Part shown: in pieces, positions 18,079 through 25,490 of the stretch
Layout: the number at the start of each line of letters is the position of its first letter
How positions within the stretch are numbered: the stretch's first letter is position 1
Assembly: GCA_032027005.1 (NCBI GenBank)
Contig: JAVSMW010000007.1
Coordinates: 1-64,000, forward strand
Direction of reading: 5' to 3'
Source: JAVSMW01 sp032027005
GTDB taxonomy: Bacteria > Bacillota > Thermincolia > Thermincolales > UBA2595
DNA: 64,000 nt
The notes under the pieces: model-generated
Told to the model about the DNA's origin: nothing
Databases searched by the model: none
The model's input: the letters and a program-made list of their open reading frames with translations, nothing else
Translations under genes and position numbers: made by a program

Positions 18079-18153
18079 CTACCACCGTACTCCGGCGCCA
18101 CCGGCTAAAACTAAAGTAACAATAGCCATAACGACCTTAACCATAGCTTTCAT
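18079..18153 (-). CDS. Possible 24-residue hydrophobic peptide
   Basis: ATG at 18153, 10 nt after a GGGGGG ribosome site, opens 24 codons: Met-Lys-Ala-Met, then a valine/alanine/leucine-rich hydrophobic stretch ending Gly-Val-Arg-Trp. It is a one-helix or signal-like peptide just before the HD-GYP gene. The strong ribosome site supports translation, but length alone cannot prove it. Leader peptide or small membrane regulator are both possible. Confidence 0.45.
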   Translation of the reverse strand: MKAMVKVVMAIVTLVLAGGAGVRW

Positions 18154-18164
18154 GTAAAGTTAAC

Positions 18165-18327
18165 CCCCCGTCTATCAGTTGACTCAACCATTACCCGCTA
18201 AGAACGGTCGGTAGACTTCGCTCGGGTGGTTTTTCGCTCATTTTTTAAAACAGATGTCTCACTTTACTGAAACAAAAAAAGATCTGGCTTACACTGTCGG
18301 TCATGAATAGACCTGAAATTCACTTCA
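18165..18327 (-). promoter_or_regulatory. Leader region of the HD-GYP unit with possible pseudoknot
   Basis: On the minus strand ACCA-CCCG (18230-18223) can pair with CGGG-TGGT (18197-18187), and a GTCTA (18216-18212) inside the loop can pair with TAGAC (18174-18170) next to the peptide's ribosome site. I do not recognise a known riboswitch class. A promoter was not identified with confidence. Confidence 0.3.
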
Positions 18328-18981
18328 CTATTCATTTAATAAGAAAGGTATCCGCCTGTTCACCGCTGCCAAAGTAGCTTTTACTGCTGCTTCTCTGTCA
18401 TCTTCATTGGTGAAAGCGGCACCAATCAGCCGTTCTTCGCCAAAGTTTGTGACAAGGGCCATACATACAGCAATCGCAGGTCTCCGTGACAAAACAATTG
18501 TTGAGATATCTTCTGTGACAATATTGCAGGAACCACTTAAATATCCTTCCAGGGCTAATGCTGTCGCCTGTGAAATAAGCCTGAGCTTATTGTTAGCCGT
18601 ACTGGGACCTGAAGCTGTCCCTTCAAAAGTTTCCTCCCCTATACTCAACTGGACTCTGGCTTCCATGGCGCGTCCTTTTGAGACAACTGAAACACTGGTA
18701 ACACTGGGTCGAAATTCGTTAACAGGCCGCATATCATCTTCTCTCATTTGGGCCACACTGATCTTTTTATGATCAATACTTATCCCAAACTGGGCCATTA
18801 AAGCTGATTCGATATCCCTTACCACTTGCTTCGGGCCTCTGCCAGAACCGGCCAGTACATGAATTTCGGCAATTCCAGCCTCTTTATCTGTCACTATCCG
18901 GGCGGAAATTACATCCTTTATCTGGCGAATCAGTTCTTCGTATTCTGCCATCATATTTTCTACAAATTTTTCTGATGCCAT
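18328..18981 (-). CDS. Conserved-looking hypothetical protein
   Basis: About 217 residues, soluble, no membrane helix. The middle contains a GSGRGPKQVVRDIES segment, and the second half has alternating strand-like stretches and repeated alanine-rich helices. I do not recognise the family. The start is uncertain: the frame opens at 19002, while a weak GGTG lies before ATG 18981. It stands alone between the hpf terminator and the HD-GYP leader. Function not inferred. Confidence 0.7.
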   Translation of the reverse strand: MASEKFVENMMAEYEELIRQIKDVISARIVTDKEAGIAEIHVLAGSGRGPKQVVRDIESALMAQFGISIDHKKISVAQMREDDMRPVNEFRPSVTSVSVVSKGRAMEARVQLSIGEETFEGTASGPSTANNKLRLISQATALALEGYLSGSCNIVTEDISTIVLSRRPAIAVCMALVTNFGEERLIGAAFTNEDDREAAVKATLAAVNRRIPFLLNE

Positions 18982-19126
18982 TAAAACACCGCATTTCATC
19001 AATATTAAGTATCTTTTGAGTTACCTCAAATTGACCAGGCATTTTATTACATTTATTTTCTACTTTTGAGCAAGTTTTCCTTCTTTCGGGACTTTATTTC
19101 AGCAGATTTTGCTGGTCAATAAAACA

Positions 19127-19164
19127 CAAAAAGGGTGCTTAAAAAAGCTGCACCCTTTTTTTAC
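19127..19164 (-). terminator. Terminator after hpf
   Basis: A 10-bp stem (AAAAGGGTGC/GCACCCTTTT) with an 11-nt loop, with T-runs on both sides, so it may work in both directions. Confidence 0.88.
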
Positions 19165-19185
19165 ATAATTTTTATTATTTTTAAA

Positions 19186-19698
19186 CTAAAACTCTGGCTC
19201 TATTAAACCATAGTTTCCGTCTTTCCTTTTGTATAAAACATTTACTTCCTCTGTTTCAGCATTGGAGAAAACGAAGAAATTATGTCCCAGCAGATTCATT
19301 TGCATAACGGCTTCATCTACGGGCATTGGCTTAAAAGCAAATCTCTTGGTTCTCATGATCTTGGCTTCATCAAAATCCTCTTCCCTTTGAGCCGGGGCAG
19401 GTTTTCCTTCGGCCCGGGCCTTTCTGGTAAACCTGGTCTTATATCGGCAGATCTGTTTTTCCAGCTTTTCGACAACCAAGTCGATAGAAGCATACATATC
19501 ACCGGTTTCTTCTTCTCCGCGGAGAATCATGCCATTAACAGGGATTGTCACCTCTACCTTATGGGTTCCTTTTTCCACCCTTAAAGTAACCTGTCCCTCT
19601 TCTAGGTCAATGTGTTTGTCAAGTTTTGCTAATTTCCTTTCGACATATTCTTTCAGTGCATTAGTTAGCTCAATATTTTTTCCTCTAATAGAGATCAT
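19186..19698 (-). CDS. hpf: Ribosome hibernation promoting factor, long form
   Basis: Long HPF (also called RaiA/YvyD) that joins ribosomes into inactive 100S dimers in stationary phase. The N-terminal S30AE domain (about residues 1-100, MISIRGKNIELT...) is joined by a charged linker to the C-terminal dimerisation domain (KRFAFKPMPVDEAVMQMNLLGHNFFVF). About 170 residues, normal for the long form. AAGGAG lies 10 nt before ATG 19698. A half copy of the structured element at 10 kb lies 125 bp upstream, where many Firmicutes carry the raiA-motif RNA. Confidence 0.95.
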   Translation of the reverse strand: MISIRGKNIELTNALKEYVERKLAKLDKHIDLEEGQVTLRVEKGTHKVEVTIPVNGMILRGEEETGDMYASIDLVVEKLEKQICRYKTRFTRKARAEGKPAPAQREEDFDEAKIMRTKRFAFKPMPVDEAVMQMNLLGHNFFVFSNAETEEVNVLYKRKDGNYGLIEPEF

Positions 19699-19824
19699 GT
19701 GGTGCTCACTCCTTTCGGTCACTTTCTTTACTATTATTCCCTGAAGGTAGTCAATAATCCTTTTTTCGATTTCAAATATAATGTATACTTGGCGAAATTT
19801 TCTTCTTTACCATATGCCACCGCA

Positions 19825-19900
19825 GGCATGGCAGTTTACTCCAGTTTCTCTGGGCGGCATTTACTCATCTAGCTGCAAACCTCCGGCAGCAAGCCGGCGT
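19825..19900. ncRNA. Half copy of the 10-kb structured element, upstream of hpf
   Basis: Bases 19825-19900 align without gaps to 9952-10027, the left arm of the 262-bp element, with the segments ATCTAGCTG and CCGGCAGCAAGCCG shared exactly. The opposite arm is absent, so only a short local stem (CCGGC/GCCGG) can form. It follows the cold-shock gene's terminator directly and lies upstream of hpf. It is either a truncated repeat or the conserved part of a raiA-motif-like RNA. Confidence 0.5.
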
Positions 19901-19903
19901 AAT

Positions 19904-19933
19904 TTAAAAACCCCAGGGAAAATTCCCTGGGGT
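19904..19933 (-). terminator. Terminator after the cold-shock gene
   Basis: CCCCAGGGAA/TTCCCTGGGG, a 10-bp stem, followed on the minus strand by TTTTTAAA. Confidence 0.92.
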
Positions 19934-19959
19934 GAATTCGCATGGATTGTACATATAAA

Positions 19960-20157
19960 TTACAGTTTAACCACATTAGCAGCCTGAGGCCCGCGTGCAC
20001 CTTCCACGATGTCGAATTCAACCTGCTGACCTTCAGCTAAAGTTTTGAATCCGTCTTCCTGAATAGCAGAGAAGTGTACGAATACATCGCCACCATCTTC
20101 TCTTTCAATAAAGCCGAATCCTTTTTCCTGATTAAACCATTTTACTTTGCCCAACAT
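19960..20157 (-). CDS. Cold-shock protein CspA family
   Basis: A 65-residue single-stranded nucleic-acid-binding OB fold with RNP1 (KGFGFIE) and RNP2 (DVFVHFS). Acts as an RNA chaperone. GGGGGAA precedes the ATG. Monocistronic: a strong terminator follows, and the DnaA-box region lies upstream, so its promoter must lie within 20158-20330. Confidence 0.95.
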   Translation of the reverse strand: MLGKVKWFNQEKGFGFIEREDGGDVFVHFSAIQEDGFKTLAEGQQVEFDIVEGARGPQAANVVKL

Positions 20158-20309
20158 TATTCACATTCCCCCTAAAAATATCTCCGTGGGCCTAGGTAAA
20201 CCCACATTTTAAATGGTATCACAGGGCCTAAATTTTGTCAACAGTTACGAAGCTTGGTAAAACTTCCTTTATTACTCCAAATTTCTCGGGTTGGAAACCA
20301 ATATGTTTA

Positions 20310-20466
20310 TGTCGAAAAATCCAACTAAAATTGATTAGTTGTGGATATAAACGCCTGTGGATAATGTGGATAACCTTGTTAATAACTATTAAAACAGCCC
20401 TTTTTGCTGTGGATAACTGTGTGGGTGGCAAAAATTTTGTCGTTGTAGAAAAAAGTCGTTGTCGAA
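20310..20466. promoter_or_regulatory. DnaA-box cluster with flanking Spo0A-like boxes
   Basis: Three perfect DnaA boxes in the same orientation (TGTGGATAA, complement of TTATCCACA) lie at 20356-20364, 20365-20373 and 20408-20416, with a one-mismatch box at 20340-20348. Two TGTCGAA motifs (Spo0A-box core) flank the group at 20310-20316 and 20460-20466. The gap from 20158 to 20599 holds no convincing gene. dnaA and dnaN are not nearby, so this is more likely an accessory DnaA-binding cluster or a DnaA-controlled promoter region than oriC itself. Confidence 0.75.
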
Positions 20467-20557
20467 ATTAGGGTATAAATAGATGCTCAAATACTCTCAG
20501 ATTATATACAAAAAGCAGCATACAGCGGAATGGTTATTGATCACATCTGGAGCCCCA

Positions 20558-20594
20558 TAAAAAATAACCCGGATCACATATCCGGGTTATTTCT
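20558..20594 (-). terminator. Terminator after zinc-ribbon gene
   Basis: AATAACCCGGAT/ATCCGGGTTATT, a 12-bp stem with a short loop, followed on the minus strand by TTTTTAT. Confidence 0.93.
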
Positions 20595-20599
20595 ATTTG

Positions 20600-20878
20600 C
20601 TACTTATGACTTTCGAAGCAGTCGCGGCAGTACACAGGCCTCTCATCTCTCGGTTGAAAGGGAACCTGAGTTTCTGTACCACAATCAGCACAAGTCACTG
20701 TAAACATTTCTCTGGTTTTGCCGTTACCTCTTGATGCCCTCCGATTGGCCCGGCAGGACTTGCATCTTTGCGGTTCATTCTCAAACCCTTTTTCAGCATA
20801 AAACTCTTGTTCACCTGCAGTGAAAACAAATTCGTTCCCACACTCTTTACAATTAAGTACTTTGTCTTCAAAAGCCAT
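20600..20878 (-). CDS. Zinc-ribbon protein (CxxC repeats)
   Basis: A 92-residue protein with four CxxC pairs: CKEC, CKSC, CADC and CRDC, i.e. two zinc ribbons (about residues 9-45 and 62-92) joined by a basic linker. It matches the widespread zinc-ribbon family typified by the CxECGxEFxF start, of unknown function. GAGGCG about 10 nt before ATG 20878 gives the start; the frame opens 51 nt earlier. Monocistronic with a strong terminator. Confidence 0.88.
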   Translation of the reverse strand: MAFEDKVLNCKECGNEFVFTAGEQEFYAEKGFENEPQRCKSCRANRRASRGNGKTREMFTVTCADCGTETQVPFQPRDERPVYCRDCFESHK

Positions 20879-21097
20879 TGACAGTATCGCCTCGCTTCTT
20901 GGTTTTTCAACCTGGATCTGACCTGCCACCCAAGAAGGATGCGCATAGAACCGGTTGCATTTATGAGTAAATTATAACCACAGGCCTCATGTTTTGCAAT
21001 ACTTTGGGGAAAATTAGGGGTTTAATTGTTATTACCTGCCCTAAACGGCTTTATGGCAGGCTGAACGGTTTTGACTAATTAAGATTCCTAATTATTT

Positions 21098-21185
21098 ACG
21101 ACTGTCGAAAACACACCATCAGTTAACTGAGGGGCGGATTATAGACATTCATTTATTTTTCCCCAGTTCTATCTACTTATGGCGG
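21098..21185 (-). pseudogene. Remnant of the 3' end of the FliT-like gene
   Basis: This stretch closely matches 21953-22040, the last 28 or so codons of the FliT-like gene, including the final Asp-x-Arg-Lys-stop, but has in-frame stops and frame slips. The hicBA pair lies between remnant and intact gene, so a duplication probably accompanied its arrival. The rest of the 20879-21325 gap shows only the hic promoter region. Confidence 0.7.
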
Positions 21186-21325
21186 ATAACTTCTCAATAG
21201 ATTTGCTTCCTGTTATAGCATTAGCAGTCAAATGACGATAGGTGTGGATTAAAATATTTTAAACTACTTCCTTCTTGATTGTGATATACTAATATCAAGA
21301 ATAATTTAATCTGAGGTGTGTTTAA

Positions 21326-21544
21326 ATGAAAAAGCTACACTTTACAATACTTATCGAAAAGGATGAAGATGGTGTATATATTGGCTACGTTCCCGCTTTG
21401 AAAGGTTGCTATACACAGGCAAACTCTGTTGAGGAACTGATTCCAAGAATCAGGGAAGCTATTGAGCTTTGCCTCGAAGTAGAGCAGGATGACTTACTAC
21501 AAAATGAGTTTATCGGCGTTCAACAGGTCGAGGTAATTATATGA
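21326..21544 (+). CDS. hicB: HicB-type antitoxin
   Basis: A 72-residue HicB partial RNase-H-like domain (FTILIEKDEDGVYIGYVPAL, then GCYTQANSVEEL), without the added DNA-binding domain seen in longer HicBs. Neutralises the HicA toxin. A GAGGTG motif precedes the ATG. It opens the plus-strand pair, overlapping hicA by 4 nt. An inverted repeat GATAT-ACTA-ATATC (about 21283-21296) upstream could be an operator. Confidence 0.93.
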   Translation: MKKLHFTILIEKDEDGVYIGYVPALKGCYTQANSVEELIPRIREAIELCLEVEQDDLLQNEFIGVQQVEVII

Positions 21545-21771
21545 GCAAATTAACGATAACATCTTCTAAGGACATGCTTAGAATCCTTGAATCACTTGGA
21601 TTTATAGAAATCAGACAGAAAGGCAGTCATAAATACTTCCGACATAGTGATGGAAGAACAACGATTATACCATTTCATGGTGAGGATCTTGGACGTGGTT
21701 TATTAAGGAAGATATTAAGGGATATAGAGTTAACTCCGGAAGAGTATGAATCAATCAGAAAGAATGTGTAA
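21541..21771 (+). CDS. hicA: HicA-type mRNA interferase toxin
   Basis: A 76-residue HicA dsRBD-like fold with the catalytic His in GSHKYFRHSDGRTTIIPFH. Cleaves mRNA independently of the ribosome when free of HicB. The ATG overlaps the hicB stop (ATGA), so synthesis is coupled. The antitoxin-first order is the less common one for hic loci. Confidence 0.93.
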   Translation: MSKLTITSSKDMLRILESLGFIEIRQKGSHKYFRHSDGRTTIIPFHGEDLGRGLLRKILRDIELTPEEYESIRKNV

Positions 21772-21812
21772 GCAATAGAACCTACAGCATTTAACCCGAT
21801 CCGAATTTATGA

Positions 21813-21926
21813 ATGCACACTAGCTTTACATTAACTAAATCAATAGAACCTGATAATCCCAAACCTTGGTGGCAATATGCTGTCAAGGCCTTTTCATATA
21901 CCGTCGTTAGTTATGAATGGCCCTAA
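21813..21926 (+). CDS. Doubtful 37-residue frame after hicA
   Basis: An ATG-to-stop frame with an unusual aromatic-rich tail (PKPWWQYAVKAF, then SYEWP). No ribosome site is visible, so it may be the truncated end of an older gene brought in with hicBA. Not recognised. Confidence 0.2.
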   Translation: MHTSFTLTKSIEPDNPKPWWQYAVKAFSYTVVSYEWP

Positions 21927-21945
21927 AAGTTGGTGCTGTATACTG

Positions 21946-22410
21946 CTATTTACGCCTGTCGAAAAAGATGCCATCAGAAACATGAGGGGCGGACTGATAG
22001 GCATTCATTAATTTCTTGCCCTGTTCTATCTGCCTGATGTGCCCGCGACTATGATTGAAAAGCTCAGATATTTTCTCTAAATTCCTGTTATCTACGTCTT
22101 TAATAGAATGGAAAATATCTTGTCGTTCCTGTTCAAGGTAGTTGAACGTCGCATTAATTTCCATCGGGACCTGGCCGCTATTGGTATAACCGGAGTATTC
22201 CAGTTTGAATTCCCCGGAAGTTTTGTTATACCTTTTAATCAGTGCTTCTCTGCGATTTAAGACATCTTGAATCTTAAAGATACTGTCTTCATCATCACAG
22301 GCTAACAAAGCCTGGATTTTTACTGTCTGTTCCTTATACTCCCCTGCATATTTATTTAAGCTTAGAGCAAGTTCTAGCAAATTATCTGCTCCGAAGGCCT
22401 CTTTTACCAC
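21946..22410 (-). CDS. FliT/FlgN-like flagellar chaperone candidate
   Basis: A 154-residue, mostly helical and charged protein placed directly downstream of fliS, where Firmicutes often encode FliT. No strong sequence motif confirms it; the call rests on position, length and coiled-coil character. AAAGGAG 9 nt before GTG 22410 supports the start. A broken copy of its 3' end lies beyond hicBA at 21098-21185. Confidence 0.6.
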   Translation of the reverse strand: MVKEAFGADNLLELALSLNKYAGEYKEQTVKIQALLACDDEDSIFKIQDVLNRREALIKRYNKTSGEFKLEYSGYTNSGQVPMEINATFNYLEQERQDIFHSIKDVDNRNLEKISELFNHSRGHIRQIEQGKKLMNAYQSAPHVSDGIFFDRRK

Positions 22411-22461
22411 CTGAAAGCACTCCTTTGAAACCGTATATTATATGGGATAAGAGATGATTTA

Positions 22462-22492
22462 TAGAATAAAAACCGCTTCCGCGGTTTTTTCT
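22462..22492 (-). terminator. Hairpin terminator after fliS
   Basis: AAACCGC-GGAA-GCGGTTT with T-rich tails on both strands, between fliS and the FliT-like gene. On the minus strand it would at least attenuate transcription into the latter. Confidence 0.7.
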
Positions 22493-22511
22493 TAAAATAT
22501 TGAGATTTTCA

Positions 22512-22916
22512 CTATCCAATTTCAGATCTTTTGGCTCCTTGGGAACGCCGGTAAATCTTGATGGCTTCTTCCCAGGTTTCAACAAATTGTTTAGCCAGGT
22601 CTGAGGCCTGTTTCAGCAAATTCATTTCCTTTTTGACATTGGCCTGAGTAAGTATATGCAGCATAAAATCATATAACTGTGCTAAATTTTTTGATATGTC
22701 ATACTGCCTGTCAAGGGTAGCCAACAACTCTGAATAAATATCCTGGGCTCTGATGATATTTTCATTAACCTGATCCAGCTTTTTTTCCTCAAGGCCCTTC
22801 ATGGCTAAAGCAATAAATTTAACAGCACCTTTGTAAAGCATGAGAGTCAGTTCTTCTGCCGGTGCCGTAGTAATTTGATTCTGGGCATATTGTTGATATG
22901 GGTTCAGTGTTGACAA
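22512..22916 (-). CDS. fliS: Flagellin export chaperone FliS
   Basis: A 134-residue four-helix chaperone that caps the C-terminus of flagellin before export. The start NPYQQYAQNQITTAPAEEL is the family hallmark (Tyr-rich lid, then TAxPxEL). It lies 34 bp behind fliD in the flaG-fliD-fliS operon, as in B. subtilis. Confidence 0.95.
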   Translation of the reverse strand: MSTLNPYQQYAQNQITTAPAEELTLMLYKGAVKFIALAMKGLEEKKLDQVNENIIRAQDIYSELLATLDRQYDISKNLAQLYDFMLHILTQANVKKEMNLLKQASDLAKQFVETWEEAIKIYRRSQGAKRSEIG

Positions 22917-22950
22917 GGTAACATCCTCCTCAAATAGGTAATGTCAGGCA

Positions 22951-24885
22951 CTACTGGCCCCCGCCAAACTGCTGGGCTAACCAGGCACTTTGATTATTCA
23001 TCTGGGAAATATATTTTTCCAATGCAGTGAACTGGCGGTAATACCTGTCTTCTTTGCTTTTAAGCTTTTCAATAAGATCTGAAATTGCGTCATCGTTATT
23101 ATCAATATCTGTATCCATCAGATTTTGGAATTCTGTGATGTCTCCAATAACACCTGCTTTTTCTAAAAGAGTACCTTTCTGTCCATTGTTATCTTTTGAT
23201 GCTCTAATATTGTCCTGAATAATGTCATATAACCTATTTACAAACCCTTCCTCGTCATATCTTGCCTGTCTCTCCTCCTGAGTTAAGGTGGCACTGTATG
23301 TAGAAGCTGTTGTCGATTTTTTAGCAAAAAGATTTTGGACTTTATCCGGGTTAGTTCTTATAGCCTCTTTTAACGCAGTTTCATCTATTACCAATTTTCC
23401 ATAATCCAAATAGTTGCTGGATGTTTCCACACCGATATCTGCCAGTGTACCGGCAACACCGCTGATACTATCGCTGAAAGCCATCCTCATTTTTTGCGTC
23501 ATACTCTGCAAAATTGTGTCACTTCGCAAAAGGCCGCTTCTGGCCTTTTCTTCCCAGAGAGTAATATCATCCTCGGTCATTTCTTTTTTCTGCTCGTCAG
23601 TAAGAGGGGGATAATCAGAGTATTTCTTTTCGGTAAGTTCATTATTAATCTTTTCAATGACATCATTATATTTATTTACAAAAGCCTCAATATTGTCATA
23701 TACCGCATCTACATCCAAGGTTGGGGTAATAGTTACTTCCTGGGTTGGATCCAGGGGATCGTTGAACTCACTTAGTAAAGTGTAGGTAACCCCGTCAACA
23801 GTGACTGTGTTATCAGTTCTGGTCAGTTCATAACCATCCAGAGTGAATATAGCATCAGTACCGGCAACGATAGCTGCAGAATCAATTTTTAAGGCATTTG
23901 CTGCACCAAATAGAGTTCCCTCAGTATTCTCAAATTCTAGTGTTGAACCACTGCCCTTCTGTTTAGCAATCAGAGAAAAAACTCCCGTAGCTTCACTGTA
24001 TGTCATGGTTACTCCAGCCACACTGTTAGTGTTCACGGCAGAAATTACATCTTGTAAGGAATCAGTATCTTTATCAAAGGTAAAAGTTTCGTCATTAATT
24101 ATAAATTCTAATTCACCTGAAGCGTTAAAAGTCAAGCCTGGAATCTTAGTTGCTAGAGTAGCGAGATCCTCCGACAAGTCAATCCGGTTAGTAGTGTTTG
24201 AAAGTTCGAAATGATCGAGGGCATTATCGGTTGAAGCACTGGAAAGAACCAGTTCACTATTGGTTGCCGCAAAAGAAAATACTCCGGCGGCATGGGTAAC
24301 TGATATTTTACCGGCACCAAAAGCTGTGTTGATCGCCGTTTCCAAATCAGACTTCAGAAGATTATAATCACCTGCATAATCAATTGCCTGCACAGCCACA
24401 GTTCTTGAAATTCCATCAAGAGTAAGGGTGATTTGATTATTGCCATCACTAAAATCGGTATCAGCTGCAGCTGAACCTGTGATATTTAGGATCACGCCCG
24501 AAGAACTGGATACAGTGGCAGCTTGAGCCAAAGACCTAATCTGGGTAATGCTATGTTGGATTTCTGCAGCATCGGCATTGGCAGTAGCGGTAACTACCGA
24601 GTCATCGGACGAACTGACGGAGTATGATTTATATACTGAAGAGGATGTCATATTTGATGCAGGTTTAAGAAGATCAAAAAACTCGTCCTTAAAACCCCTT
24701 AAGAGATTTGTTATGTCCCGATAATCATCTTTCTTCCACTCTAACAACTGTTTTTTCTGGTAAAGCTTATCTAATGGAATTCTTTCGGCATCCATCAGCT
24801 TTTGGATTATACTTTCCGTATCCAAACCTGAAGCCAAACCGGAAACCCTCATTAAATTACTTGAAATACCGTTTATGTAGCTCAA
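22951..24885 (-). CDS. fliD: Flagellar filament cap protein FliD (HAP2)
   Basis: Caps the filament and assists flagellin folding. N-terminal FliD domain (VSGLASGLDTESIIQKLM) and C-terminal domain (coiled coil ending in LEKYISQMNNQSAWLAQQF) are conserved; the centre carries flagellin-IN-like repeats (for example INTAFGAGKISVTH). At 644 residues it is on the long side because of these. AAGGAGG 7 nt before TTG 24885 fixes the start inside the longer open frame. Confidence 0.95.
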   Translation of the reverse strand: MSYINGISSNLMRVSGLASGLDTESIIQKLMDAERIPLDKLYQKKQLLEWKKDDYRDITNLLRGFKDEFFDLLKPASNMTSSSVYKSYSVSSSDDSVVTATANADAAEIQHSITQIRSLAQAATVSSSSGVILNITGSAAADTDFSDGNNQITLTLDGISRTVAVQAIDYAGDYNLLKSDLETAINTAFGAGKISVTHAAGVFSFAATNSELVLSSASTDNALDHFELSNTTNRIDLSEDLATLATKIPGLTFNASGELEFIINDETFTFDKDTDSLQDVISAVNTNSVAGVTMTYSEATGVFSLIAKQKGSGSTLEFENTEGTLFGAANALKIDSAAIVAGTDAIFTLDGYELTRTDNTVTVDGVTYTLLSEFNDPLDPTQEVTITPTLDVDAVYDNIEAFVNKYNDVIEKINNELTEKKYSDYPPLTDEQKKEMTEDDITLWEEKARSGLLRSDTILQSMTQKMRMAFSDSISGVAGTLADIGVETSSNYLDYGKLVIDETALKEAIRTNPDKVQNLFAKKSTTASTYSATLTQEERQARYDEEGFVNRLYDIIQDNIRASKDNNGQKGTLLEKAGVIGDITEFQNLMDTDIDNNDDAISDLIEKLKSKEDRYYRQFTALEKYISQMNNQSAWLAQQFGGGQ

Positions 24886-24889
24886 GTTA

Positions 24890-25249
24890 CTACCTCCTTT
24901 CGTCAACAAACAAGCCGGTCAATTCCCAAAGTTTCGCTACAGCATCCAACAACTTTTTCGGCGGTATTTCTCCTATTACTTCATTTGTCTCGTTATCTAT
25001 TACTGAAATAACTACTTGTTTTGTTGCTTCGTGCATTTCATATTTAAAATGGCGCTTAACACCTTCTAAGGCCTTGTTAGCCTGCTCCGTTGCAAGCTCC
25101 AGCTGCTTTTCGTTTTCCGAACTAAGCTCCGGCTTTATGGCTGGATCAATTTCTTTTGTGTCTTTTTTATATACGTCTTCGGTTGGAAGGGAACCTGTAT
25201 TTAACGTGAAATCAGAACTCACCGGTAACACAGTACTGTCTACTCTCAT
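24890..25249 (-). CDS. flaG: Flagellar protein FlaG
   Basis: A 119-residue FlaG/YvyC protein; the C-terminal domain (VKRHFKYEMHEATKQVVISV, then GEIPPKKLLDA) is the conserved part. The family influences filament length. GGAGGG 6 nt before ATG 25249 fits better than the upstream TTG. First gene of flaG-fliD-fliS. Confidence 0.93.
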   Translation of the reverse strand: MRVDSTVLPVSSDFTLNTGSLPTEDVYKKDTKEIDPAIKPELSSENEKQLELATEQANKALEGVKRHFKYEMHEATKQVVISVIDNETNEVIGEIPPKKLLDAVAKLWELTGLFVDERR

Positions 25250-25294
25250 TTTCAACCCTCCTTGTCACAGAATCCCGAAAAAATTACACTAATC

Positions 25295-25333
25295 AATCAT
25301 CATATTTTATCGAATAAATTTGGTAATAACTTT
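25295..25333 (-). promoter_or_regulatory. Possible sigma-D promoter of flaG-fliD-fliS
   Basis: On the minus strand TAAA and TTCGATAA are separated by 16 nt, close to the sigma-D/sigma-28 pattern TAAA-N15-GCCGATAT with two mismatches. It lies about 50-80 nt before flaG. Weaker than the flagellin promoter. Confidence 0.45.
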
Positions 25334-25490
25334 AGTGTTAATTTAGATTAATTTCCTAAATAATGGAGTTTTCGACGGTTAATTTAATTACATTGTTATA
25401 TAAGAGGAAATCGATAGGCAACGAAGAAATATTAAGAAGCACAAATTTTTACACTTTTCTTCCCAGAGCACCCGGAAAGGATGATTTAAA

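Noticed and set aside
20310..20466. Chromosomal oriC
   Set aside because: No dnaA, dnaN or other origin genes nearby and only three boxes; kept as an accessory cluster.
20228..20471. Frames across the DnaA-box region
   Set aside because: No ribosome sites; sequence is explained by DnaA boxes and AT-rich DNA.
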